Origin: Streptomyces sp. NBC_01549
GTDB taxonomy: Bacteria; Actinomycetota; Actinomycetes; Streptomycetales; Streptomycetaceae
Assembly (NCBI RefSeq): GCF_026339955.1
Contig: NZ_JAPEPW010000001.1
Span: 5,725,001-5,789,000, forward strand
DNA length: 64,000 bases
Direction: 5' to 3'
Shown here: piece after piece, positions 37,677 to 44,911 of the stretch
Numbering within the stretch: the stretch's first letter is position 1
Layout of the letters: every line of letters begins with the position of its first letter
Position numbers and translations under genes: made by a program
The notes under the pieces: generated by a model
What the model was told of the DNA's origin: nothing
Databases searched by the model: none
The model's input: the letters and a program-made list of their open reading frames with translations, nothing else

Positions 37677-38462
37677 ATGATCGACGACGTCCTGGACATC
37701 GACCTCGCGGCCGTGGTGGCCGAGCAGCCCGACCCGCTGCTGTTCGCCACCGTCTCCGGGGCGCACTTGTACGGCTTCCCCTCGCGCGACTCGGACGTCG
37801 ACCTCAGGGGCGTACACCTGCTGTCGGCGGCCGAACTGGTCGGCCTGCGCGAGCCGGACGAGACCCGGTCGCGGATGTGGGACCGGGACGGCGTCGAGAT
37901 GGACCTCGTCACCCACGACCTGCGCAAGTTCGTACGGCTGATGCTGCGGCGCAACGGCTATGTGCTGGAGCAGCTGCTCTCGCCCCTGGTCGTGCACACC
38001 GGGGAGGCGCACCGCGAGCTGGTCTCGCTCGCCCCCGGGGTCCTCACCTCCCACCACGCCCACCACTACCGGGGTTTCGCGGCGACCCAGTGGCGCCTCT
38101 TCGAGAAGACCGGTGAACTCAAGCCGCTGCTCTACACGTTCCGGGTGCTGCTCACCGGCATTCATCTGATGCGCAGCGGCGAGGTGCAGGCCGATCTGCG
38201 TACGTTGGTCGCCGAGGTCGGGGAGGCTCCCGGGTATCTGTCCGACCTGATCGTGGCGAAGGCGGAGCGGGAGCACGGGGACGCGGACGTCGACCACGCG
38301 CGCGTGGCGGCCGACGTGGAGCGGTTGCACGAGGTGCTGGACGCGGCGCAGGGCGCCTCAGCGCTGCCGGACGCTCCGTCCGCGTACGACGCCCTGCACG
38401 CGTTCGTCGTCCGGGTCCGGCTGGAGAGTCCGGGGGGCTTCGGAGTCCGCGCGGAGGGCTGA
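37677..38462 (+). CDS. Predicted nucleotidyltransferase, plus-strand member of a pair
   Basis: 261 residues. Residues about 20-50 carry the polymerase-beta-type nucleotidyltransferase signature (SGAHLYGFPSRDSDVDLRG: G-x-x-x-x-G then D-x-D), followed by a helical region (HHYRGFAATQWRLFEKTGELKPLLYTFRVLLTG). It resembles the COG3541 group, whose substrates are unknown. It lies 25 bases after the ADP-ribosylglycohydrolase with a weak ribosome-binding site, so it is probably co-expressed. Its last 105 bases overlap, antisense, the 3' end of a second nucleotidyltransferase. Confidence 0.85.
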   Translation: MIDDVLDIDLAAVVAEQPDPLLFATVSGAHLYGFPSRDSDVDLRGVHLLSAAELVGLREPDETRSRMWDRDGVEMDLVTHDLRKFVRLMLRRNGYVLEQLLSPLVVHTGEAHRELVSLAPGVLTSHHAHHYRGFAATQWRLFEKTGELKPLLYTFRVLLTGIHLMRSGEVQADLRTLVAEVGEAPGYLSDLIVAKAEREHGDADVDHARVAADVERLHEVLDAAQGASALPDAPSAYDALHAFVVRVRLESPGGFGVRAEG

Positions 38463-39140
38463 GGCGCGGCGGGTGCGCAGGAGGAAGTCCTCGACGCGGG
38501 CGTGGTCCGGTTCGGCGGGCAGAGGGCTGTGGGCGGCTGCCTCGTCCACCTCGGTCGCGAGTCGGGACATCCAGGCCTCGACCTCCGGCCAGGGGACCTC
38601 ACCGCGCTTCACCGCGAGCAGCTCCTCGCGCCGGGGGCCGACGTCGATCGTCAGCGAGCCGGTGCGCAGCAGGTCACGGGAGCTCATGAGGAGGCGCAGG
38701 AGATGCATGGCGTGTTTCCAGCGCGGGGCGCCGTGCTGCCGGACGTCGGCGTCCAGCTTCTTGCGCTGGCCCAGGGCGTAGCGGGCGAACGTGTCGTGCG
38801 CCCGGCGGGAGAGGAACGCCTCGCGCAGGGCGAGGAGTTCGCGGCCCGTGTCGTCGACGTACTCGACGAGAGGGGAGTGCAGGCACTCCAGGATGTTCGG
38901 GTTGGCGCGCAGCGCGAGGGTGCAGAAGCGTTCGAGTTCCCAGCTGAACTGTTCCTCGGCCGGGCCTTCGACGTGCGTCGGGGGCTTCTCGAAGCGCCAG
39001 AAGAGAGGGGTCGGCGCGAGGAACACACCGCGGCGGTCCGTGTCGCTGCCGTCCGTGGCCAGCCCGAAGGCGCGCGAACCCATCACGCAGGAGTAGATCG
39101 TGTGGTCGCGCACCAGGGACACCGGGGTCTCGGAATGCAT
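38358..39140 (-). CDS. Predicted nucleotidyltransferase, minus-strand member of a pair
   Basis: 260 residues, related to the facing gene. The signature MGSRAFGLATDGSDTDRRGVF near residue 20 is followed by FWRFEKPP, EQFSWELERFCTLALRANPNILECL and KHAMHLLRLLMSSRDLL, as in COG3541 nucleotidyltransferases. The C-terminal 35 residues are encoded opposite the 3' end of the plus-strand homologue. Start is ATG at 39140; an internal ATG is possible. Because the two genes are similar in fold but convergent, the pair arose by inversion or independent capture rather than simple tandem duplication. Confidence 0.83.
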   Translation of the reverse strand: MHSETPVSLVRDHTIYSCVMGSRAFGLATDGSDTDRRGVFLAPTPLFWRFEKPPTHVEGPAEEQFSWELERFCTLALRANPNILECLHSPLVEYVDDTGRELLALREAFLSRRAHDTFARYALGQRKKLDADVRQHGAPRWKHAMHLLRLLMSSRDLLRTGSLTIDVGPRREELLAVKRGEVPWPEVEAWMSRLATEVDEAAAHSPLPAEPDHARVEDFLLRTRRASALRADSEAPRTLQPDPDDERVQGVVRGRSVRQR

Positions 39141-39162
39141 GTCCTGGAGCGTACGTGCCCGC

Positions 39163-39594
39163 TCACACCAGGAAGATCGATTTTCCCTTCACCGTGATCT
39201 TCTTCGCGGGCAGGGGACGCGGGGCCGGGCCGTGGACCACCGAGGCGTCGGTGATGCGGTACTTGCTGCCGTGGCAGGGGCAGTCGATGGTGCCGTCGGC
39301 GACCTTGTTCACCGTGCAGCCCTGGTGGGTGCAGATCGCCGAGAAGGCCTTGAACTCGCCCTTCTTCGGCTGGGTGACCACGACCTTCTCTTCCTTGAAG
39401 ACCTTGCCGCCGCCGACCGGGATGTCACTCTTCTCGGCGAGTTCCTTGCCTGCTGAGGGCTTGGCGATCGGGGAGGTGGTCGCGGTCGGGGAGGAAGCCG
39501 ACGAGCTGTTGCTGTCGCCGTACTTGCTGCATCCCGCGAGCAGGAAGGCCGCGCCCGTTCCGAGCACCGTGCGCCGCGTCGGGGGGTTCGTCAT
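39163..39594 (-). CDS. Tat-exported Rieske [2Fe-2S] lipoprotein
   Basis: 143 residues. The twin-arginine signal RRTVLGTGAAFLLAGC ends in a lipobox Cys near residue 22. After a Ser/Thr-rich linker the Rieske fold shows CTHQGC and CPCHGS, supplying both Cys and both His ligands. The mature protein should be a membrane-anchored electron carrier outside the cell. Its start overlaps the stop of the upstream DUF6529 gene (ATGA), so they probably form one redox unit. It lacks other oxygenase domains. Confidence 0.93.
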   Translation of the reverse strand: MTNPPTRRTVLGTGAAFLLAGCSKYGDSNSSSASSPTATTSPIAKPSAGKELAEKSDIPVGGGKVFKEEKVVVTQPKKGEFKAFSAICTHQGCTVNKVADGTIDCPCHGSKYRITDASVVHGPAPRPLPAKKITVKGKSIFLV

Positions 39595-40175
39595 GTCGTC
39601 ACTCCGAACGTGCGGAAGAACCAGAGAGCCGACGTCAGCCAGATGGCCGTGAGGACGACGAAGACGAGTCCTCCGACCAGGGGCAGCAGCCAGCCGGGCA
39701 GTCGCTCCGAGCGGAGCAAGAGCATTTTGGCACTAAATGCACCGAAGAAGAAGCAACCCAGGAGCGAGTGCCACATCACCCTCGGTTCGTACGTCTGATA
39801 GCCCAACGCGTACAGGCAGTGCACCGCGACCGGCACCGCCACCAGGAACGCCACCCGTCCCGACCAGCGGTGCAGCGTCGGCGCCCAGCTCGGCCCGGGC
39901 AGCTTCCCGTAGACCATGAACGCCGAGACCAGCTGGACTAGCGCGAAGGCGAACGCCGTCGTCGCCAGCCACGACTTCACCGCGCCCGTGCTGCTGAACC
40001 CCGCGAGGTTGAAGGCGGTCCCCGCAGGGTGGTGCGTCTTGCCGTAGGCGCCGAGGCCGACCGCGACCGCCGCGGCGACCAGGGCCGGGACGAGATAGCG
40101 GGCCGCGCCCGGGCGGCGGTGGGCGGGCGGGGGAGAGGGGAAGCCCTGGGTGGCGGCGTTCGGATCCACGGTCAT
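39591..40175 (-). CDS. DUF6529-type membrane protein, probable b-type cytochrome
   Basis: 194 residues with about five hydrophobic helices. Histidines lie within or beside helices (TLHRWSG, AVHCLYALGY, VMWHSLLG), in positions suited to heme ligation as in small cytochrome b561-like proteins. I recognise it as DUF6529; heme binding is inferred. It is translationally coupled to the Rieske lipoprotein downstream, suggesting quinol-to-Rieske electron transfer. The start ATG at 40175 has a weak upstream purine run. Confidence 0.75.
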   Translation of the reverse strand: MTVDPNAATQGFPSPPPAHRRPGAARYLVPALVAAAVAVGLGAYGKTHHPAGTAFNLAGFSSTGAVKSWLATTAFAFALVQLVSAFMVYGKLPGPSWAPTLHRWSGRVAFLVAVPVAVHCLYALGYQTYEPRVMWHSLLGCFFFGAFSAKMLLLRSERLPGWLLPLVGGLVFVVLTAIWLTSALWFFRTFGVTT

Positions 40176-40215
40176 ATCGGTTCCCGATCAGGAAAGGGCC
40201 AGGAAAGGGTTCGCG

Positions 40216-40275
40216 AACGGATCTTGGAGCGACGGATCTTGGGGCGACGGGTCATGGGGTGACGGGTCATGGGGT
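40216..40275. repeat. Four-copy 15-bp tandem repeat at a gene 3' end
   Basis: Units at 40216, 40231, 40246 and 40261; the last two are identical (GACGGGTCATGGGGT), the first two read AACGGATCTTGGAGC and GACGGATCTTGGGGC. The stop codon of the minus-strand secreted-protein gene lies in the last unit. Confidence 0.9.
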
Positions 40276-40965
40276 GACGGGCGAGGCGGTGAGTGTCTGT
40301 CCGTCGACCGTCACGGTGCCGGTCTCCGGGTCGATCGTCGGCGCCGCCGCGGGCTTGCCGTCGCGGTCGAGGATGCCGACCTGCTTGCCGCCGGGCAGCA
40401 CGATCCAGCCGCCGTCGAGTTTGGCGCCGCGCACCGTGGCGGTGGCGCGGTAGAGCCCGGACGGCTTGACCGCCTTGTCGGCGGTGAAGGCGTAGCGCTG
40501 CCCGCCGAGGTCGACGGTGCCGCGGATGCTCCTGCCGTCCTTGAGCGTGCCGTTCAGTTCGGCGCCGTGCTTGCCGGTGAGCTTCATGGTGCCGTCGTCC
40601 TTGACGTCGCCCTTCAGCCACGACTCCTTGCTCCGGCCGTCGCAGAAGTACGCGATCGCCTTGCCGCCCCGCAGGGAGACGGCGACCGCGGAGGAGTCGT
40701 CGTCGGTACGGCCCGCGTAGTCGGCGTTCGGCGGCGTCCTCTTCGAGGGAGGCGGCGCGCTCTTCGAAGCGGACGGGGGGCTCGACGAAGGCGGCGTACC
40801 GGTGGGCGACGGGCTCGCCTGGGGTGGGGCGCTGGGTGAGGCCTCCTGGGACGACGAGGACGCGTTCTTCGTCCCCGCCGTCGCGTTGAGCGTCAGCATG
40901 AAAACGGCGAGCAGCAGCCCCGCCAGAAGGGTGAGCAGCGGTCCTGGGCGCTTCATACGGGCCAT
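40267..40965 (-). CDS. Membrane-anchored or secreted hypothetical protein
   Basis: 232 residues from the ATG at 40965, chosen because GGGAGG lies 7 bases upstream; the longer frame to 41163 lacks this. One N-terminal hydrophobic segment (LLTLLAGLLLAVFMLTL) acts as signal or anchor, followed by about 50 Ser/Pro-rich residues and a beta-rich domain (VAVSLRGGKAIAYFCDGRSKESWLKGDV, then repeated DGxxxxGTVxxGG-like strands). Function unknown. The stop lies inside a 15-bp minisatellite, so the C-terminus may vary between strains. Confidence 0.72.
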   Translation of the reverse strand: MARMKRPGPLLTLLAGLLLAVFMLTLNATAGTKNASSSSQEASPSAPPQASPSPTGTPPSSSPPSASKSAPPPSKRTPPNADYAGRTDDDSSAVAVSLRGGKAIAYFCDGRSKESWLKGDVKDDGTMKLTGKHGAELNGTLKDGRSIRGTVDLGGQRYAFTADKAVKPSGLYRATATVRGAKLDGGWIVLPGGKQVGILDRDGKPAAAPTIDPETGTVTVDGQTLTASPVTP

Positions 40966-41180
40966 GTGTGGGCCTCCCCCGAGGCGAGTCTCCTGCCATG
41001 AGAGCGGACCGGTGCCCCGGCGTCCAGAGGCGCACGGGTGTGTTCTCACTACAAGTAGCGGGATAGGGCGATTCAGGTGACATTGGCGGAGACCGGCGCC
41101 GGGCGGTGACCTGCCCCGGTCGCACTCCCGAAAGACACTCCCCGGACACTTCCCGAAACCCACTCTCGAAAGGCGTGACC

Positions 41181-41618
41181 ATGGCGGGTAACGATCTCGG
41201 CGGCCTGCTCGGCGGTCTCCTCGGCGGAGGCGGACAGGCCGGAACCGGCGGTTCCGGCGCGGGCGACATCCTCGGCGCGCTGCTCGGCTCCCTGGGCGGC
41301 GGCGGCGGTGGCCAGGCGGCCGGCGGCAATCCCCTGGGCGGCCTGCTGGAGATGCTCACCAAGTCCGGCCTGATGGACCAGGCGCAGTCGTGGATCGGCA
41401 CGGGCGAGAACAAGCCCGTCAGCGGTGAGCAGATCGCTCAGGCCCTGCCCGATGACACCCTCCAGGAGGTCGCCGCGCAGTCCGGCGTCAGCCCGCAGGA
41501 GGCCGCGGACCAGATCGCCCAGCACCTGCCCCGGGCGGTGGACAAGCTGACCCCGAGCGGAGAGCTGCCGCAGGCGGGTGCCTCCCTGGAGGACCTCATC
41601 AGGCAGCAGTCGTTCTGA
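41181..41618 (+). CDS. YidB/DUF937 family protein
   Basis: 145 residues. A Gly-rich start (NDLGGLLGGLLGGGGQ, then GDILGALLGSLGGGGGG) precedes the conserved QAQSWIGTGENKPVSGEQIAQALPDDTLQEVAAQSGVSPQEAADQIAQHLPRAVDKLTP helical region, typical of YidB. The role of the family is not established. GAAAGG 7 bases before the ATG supports this start over an upstream in-frame ATG. The gene stands alone between divergent and tandem neighbours. Confidence 0.85.
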   Translation: MAGNDLGGLLGGLLGGGGQAGTGGSGAGDILGALLGSLGGGGGGQAAGGNPLGGLLEMLTKSGLMDQAQSWIGTGENKPVSGEQIAQALPDDTLQEVAAQSGVSPQEAADQIAQHLPRAVDKLTPSGELPQAGASLEDLIRQQSF

Positions 41619-41629
41619 GACGTGCTCCC

Positions 41630-41671
41630 TGTTTTCGTGCGCGGCGACCGTGTTTTCGTGCGCGGCGACCG
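41630..41671. repeat. Perfect 21-bp tandem repeat before aroH
   Basis: Two identical 21-base units at 41630-41650 and 41651-41671 (each beginning TGTTTTCGTGCGC). Further downstream, 41731-41770 holds degenerate ACGACGA/ATACGAC repeats. Confidence 0.9.
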
Positions 41672-41797
41672 TCTCGTCAGGCGGGCGCCGCGCACTGGCG
41701 CCTCGCGGCCTGACTACGCTGGTGTGACAGGACGAGACACGACGACATACGACGAGATACGACCAGTACGTAGCTCGGCTCAGCGAGGAGTGACACC

Positions 41798-42160
41798 GTG
41801 GCGGTACGAGCGGTCCGGGGCGCCGTCCAACTGGAACGGGACGAGGCCGGCCACATGGACGAGCAGGTCAGCGAGCTGCTCACCGCCATCCTGGAGCGGA
41901 ACGGTCTCACCACCGACGACCTCATCAGCATCTGGTTCACCGCGACGCCCGATCTGCACAGCGACTTCCCGGCGGCCGCCGCCCGCAAGCTCGGCATCGT
42001 CGACGTGCCGCTGATCTGCGCGCAGGAGCTGGACATCGAGGGCGCGATGCCCCGGGTCGTACGGGTCCTCGCGCACATCGAGTCCGACAAGCCCCGCGCC
42101 GACATCGCGCACGTCTACCTGGGCGCCGCGGGCGCGCTGCGCAAGGACATCGCCCAGTGA
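41798..42160 (+). CDS. aroH: Chorismate mutase, AroH type
   Basis: 120-residue monofunctional chorismate mutase of the trimeric AroH class, converting chorismate to prephenate. The Arg in VRAVRGAVQ near residue 7, DLISIWFTATPDL, FPAAAARKLG, VPLICAQELDI (active-site Cys) and HVYLGAAGALRKD match the B. subtilis-type enzyme. GAGGAG lies 7 bases before the GTG start. The stop overlaps the prephenate dehydrogenase start (GTGA), so two consecutive steps towards tyrosine are coupled. Confidence 0.95.
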   Translation: MAVRAVRGAVQLERDEAGHMDEQVSELLTAILERNGLTTDDLISIWFTATPDLHSDFPAAAARKLGIVDVPLICAQELDIEGAMPRVVRVLAHIESDKPRADIAHVYLGAAGALRKDIAQ

Positions 42161-43242
42161 GAACCGCGCTCGTCATCGGAACCGGGCTGATCGGCACGTC
42201 GGCGGCCCTCGCGCTCTCCCAGCGGGGCGTCGTCGTCCACCTCACCGACCACGATCCGGAGCAGGCCCGTACGGCGGCCGCGCTCGGCGCCGGCACCGAC
42301 CAGGCGCCCGGCGGGCCGGTGGACCTCGCGATCGTGGCGGCCCTGCCGGCGCACGTGGCGGCGACGCTCGCGGACGCCATGCGGCGCGGGGTCGCGCGCG
42401 GCTACCTCGACGTGGCGAGCGTCAAGGGCGGACCGCGCCGCGAGCTGGAGGCGCTCGGCCTCGACCTCTCCACGTACATCGGTTCGCACCCCATGTCGGG
42501 CCGTGAGAAGTCGGGCCCGCTGGCCGCGACCGGCGATCTCTTCGAAGGCCGCCCCTGGGTCCTCACCCCCACCCGGGACACGGACACCGAGGTCCTGAAC
42601 CTCGCTCTCGAGCTGGTGTCGCACTGCCGTGCCGTCCCCGTCGTCATGGACGCCGACGCCCACGACCGCGCGGTCGCGCTCGTCTCCCACATGCCGCACC
42701 TGGTGTCCAGCATGGTCGCCGCGCGCCTGGAGAACGCGGAGGAGGCGGCGGTACGGCTCTGCGGGCAGGGCATCCGTGACGTGACCCGGATCGCGGCCTC
42801 CGACCCGCGGATGTGGATCGACATCCTGTCCGCGAACCCGGGCCCGGTCGCCGACCTCCTCGCGGACGTCTCCGCCGACCTCGACGAGACGGTCCAGGCC
42901 CTGCGCGCCCTCCAGTCCTGCGACGAGGCCAAGCGGCGCGAGGGCGCCGGCGGCATCGAGGACGTCCTGCGCCGTGGCAACGCGGGCCAGGTCCGCGTCC
43001 CCGGCAAGCACGGTGCCGCTCCGCTGACGTACGAGACGGTGGCCGTCCTCATCGACGACCAGCCCGGCCAGCTGGCCCGCATCTTCGCCGACGCGGGGGC
43101 CGCCGGAGTCAACATCGAGGATGTACGCATCGAGCACGCGACCGGGCAGCAGGCCGGCCTCGTCCAGCTGATGGTGGAGCCGAAGGCGGCGCCGGTGCTG
43201 AGCACGGCACTGCGGGAGCGGGGCTGGGCGCTGCGGCAGTAG
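42157..43242 (+). CDS. tyrA: Prephenate dehydrogenase
   Basis: 361-residue NAD-dependent enzyme making 4-hydroxyphenylpyruvate. An N-terminal Rossmann motif VIGTGLIGTS, the HPMSGREKSG active-site loop near residue 110, DAHDRAVALVSHMPHL, and a C-terminal ACT domain (ETVAVLIDDQPGQLARIFADAGAAGVNIED) that probably senses an aromatic amino acid are visible. The GTG start lies in the aroH stop. A perfect 25-bp inverted repeat starts on its TAG stop codon and separates it from cmk. Confidence 0.95.
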   Translation: MRTALVIGTGLIGTSAALALSQRGVVVHLTDHDPEQARTAAALGAGTDQAPGGPVDLAIVAALPAHVAATLADAMRRGVARGYLDVASVKGGPRRELEALGLDLSTYIGSHPMSGREKSGPLAATGDLFEGRPWVLTPTRDTDTEVLNLALELVSHCRAVPVVMDADAHDRAVALVSHMPHLVSSMVAARLENAEEAAVRLCGQGIRDVTRIAASDPRMWIDILSANPGPVADLLADVSADLDETVQALRALQSCDEAKRREGAGGIEDVLRRGNAGQVRVPGKHGAAPLTYETVAVLIDDQPGQLARIFADAGAAGVNIEDVRIEHATGQQAGLVQLMVEPKAAPVLSTALRERGWALRQ

Positions 43243-43305
43243 GTCCTGTCGTCAAATTCCCGTCGTCCGCCCGCAGGGCAGACGGGAATTTGACGACAGG
43301 ACCTA
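43240..43305. repeat. 66-bp perfect inverted repeat at the tyrA stop
   Basis: 25-base arms (43240-43264 and 43281-43305) pair perfectly around a 16-base loop. The outermost bases on both ends are TA, and the arms include an AT-rich CAAATT core. There is no T tract. It can fold as a terminator but also looks like a miniature element with terminal repeats flanked by TA. Confidence 0.9.
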
Positions 43306-43466
43306 GGACCGTCGTCCGGCACGGGGCCGGACACCGCGGCAGTGGCGCCGGGTGACCGACCCCGGGAAGGGTCAGTAATACGGGGTCCGGGGAGCCAGTA
43401 ACCTTGTGCGGGGCGCGATCGTGCCCCGCACAGACCTCCACCCCGCACCAGGAAGGTGTTCCCACC

Positions 43467-44162
43467 GTGGAAAACGGCGCCGCCCGGCCCGCCCCGGCAG
43501 TGATTGTCGCCATCGACGGCCCCTCCGGCACGGGCAAGTCGAGCACCTCGAAGGCCGTGGCCACGCAGCTGGGTCTCAGCTACCTGGACACGGGTGCGCA
43601 GTACCGGGCGATCACCTGGTGGATGGTGACCAACGGCATCGACATCACGGACCCGTCCGCGATCGCCGCCGTGGCCGGGAAGCCGGAGATCATCTCCGGG
43701 ACCGACCCGTCCGCGCCGGCCATCACGGTCGACGGGACCGACGTCGCGGGACCGATCCGTACGCAGGAGGTCACCTCCAAGGTGAGCGCGGTCAGCGCGG
43801 TGCCCGAGGTGCGCGCCCGGATCACCGAGCTGCAGCGCTCGATCGCGGCCGACGCCGAGCTGGGCATAGTGGTCGAGGGACGCGACATCGGCACCACCGT
43901 GCTGCCGGACGCCGATCTGAAGATCTTCCTCACCGCCTCCCCGGAGGCACGTGCCGCCCGGCGTAGCGGTGAGCTGAAGGGCACGGACATCAAGAGCACC
44001 CGCGAGGCCCTGCTCAAGCGGGACGCCGCCGACTCCAGCCGTAAGACCTCCCCGCTCGCCAAGGCGGACGACGCGGTCGAGGTGGACACCTCCGACCTCA
44101 CCCTCCAGCAGGTCATCGAGTGCGTCGTCACCCTCGTCGAGGAGAAGCGGGTCGCCACGTGA
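43467..44162 (+). CDS. cmk: Cytidylate kinase
   Basis: 231-residue CMP kinase. P-loop AIDGPSGTGKSSTSKAVA near residue 15, YLDTGAQYRA, the VVEGRDIGTTVLPDADLKIFLTA block and the LKRDAADSSRKTSPL LID region fit the family. It phosphorylates CMP and dCMP. The GTG start has AGGAAGG 10 bases upstream. The stop overlaps the acyltransferase start (GTGA). The cmk-plsC-der order is conserved in Streptomyces. Confidence 0.95.
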   Translation: MENGAARPAPAVIVAIDGPSGTGKSSTSKAVATQLGLSYLDTGAQYRAITWWMVTNGIDITDPSAIAAVAGKPEIISGTDPSAPAITVDGTDVAGPIRTQEVTSKVSAVSAVPEVRARITELQRSIAADAELGIVVEGRDIGTTVLPDADLKIFLTASPEARAARRSGELKGTDIKSTREALLKRDAADSSRKTSPLAKADDAVEVDTSDLTLQQVIECVVTLVEEKRVAT

Positions 44163-44833
44163 CCGCACCCTCCGAGAGAGGCGCCGAGGTAGGGCGCCGT
44201 ATCGGCGTCGGCCTGATGTACGGGCTGTGGAAGCCGCGCGTGCTCGGCGCCTGGAAGGTCCCCGCGACCGGCCCGGCGATCCTCGCCGTGAACCACTCAC
44301 ACGCCATCGACGGCCCGATGGTCATGGGCGTGGCGCCCCGCCCCACCCACTTCCTGATCAAGAAGGAAGCCTTCATCGGCCCGCTCGACCCCTTCCTCCT
44401 CGCCATCGGCCAGGTGAAGGTGGACCGTGCGACCACCGACCGCACCGCCATCACCGACGCCCTCGGCGTCCTGTCGTCCGGTGGCGTGCTCGGGATCTTC
44501 CCGGAGGGCACCCGCGGTGAGGGCGACTTCGCCTCGCTGCGTGCCGGACTCGCGTACTTCGCGGTCCGCAGCGGGGCGCCGATCGTCCCGGTGGCGGTGC
44601 TGGGAAGTTCCGAGAAGAGCAGCCGGTTGACAAAGGGGCTGCCGCCGCTGCGCAGCCGGGTCGACGTCGTCTTCGGAGACCCCTTCGAGGCGGGCGACGG
44701 CAGCGGACGGCGGACCCGCAAGGCGCTGGACGAGGCGACCGCCCGCATCCAGAAGCAGCTGAGCGCCCATCTGGACCATGCCAGGCGTCTGACCGGACGC
44801 CCGGAAAACGCCGGGCGCCCCACCGGGCACTAG
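44159..44833 (+). CDS. 1-acyl-sn-glycerol-3-phosphate acyltransferase family protein
   Basis: 224-residue PlsC-type acyltransferase. The catalytic block AVNHSHAIDGP (N-H-x4-D) lies near residue 43 and the substrate block FPEGTRGEG near 118, followed by GAPIVPVAVLG. It should acylate lysophosphatidate or a related lysolipid at the inner membrane. It starts at GTG within the cmk stop. The length is normal; no clear transmembrane helix is seen. Confidence 0.92.
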   Translation: MTAPSERGAEVGRRIGVGLMYGLWKPRVLGAWKVPATGPAILAVNHSHAIDGPMVMGVAPRPTHFLIKKEAFIGPLDPFLLAIGQVKVDRATTDRTAITDALGVLSSGGVLGIFPEGTRGEGDFASLRAGLAYFAVRSGAPIVPVAVLGSSEKSSRLTKGLPPLRSRVDVVFGDPFEAGDGSGRRTRKALDEATARIQKQLSAHLDHARRLTGRPENAGRPTGH

Positions 44834-44911
44834 GCGACACTTGAGTAGTGGATCACCCGATATACGGGCGGTCCACCGATCACCACGAATGAACGACGAG
44901 GTACGGACTTC

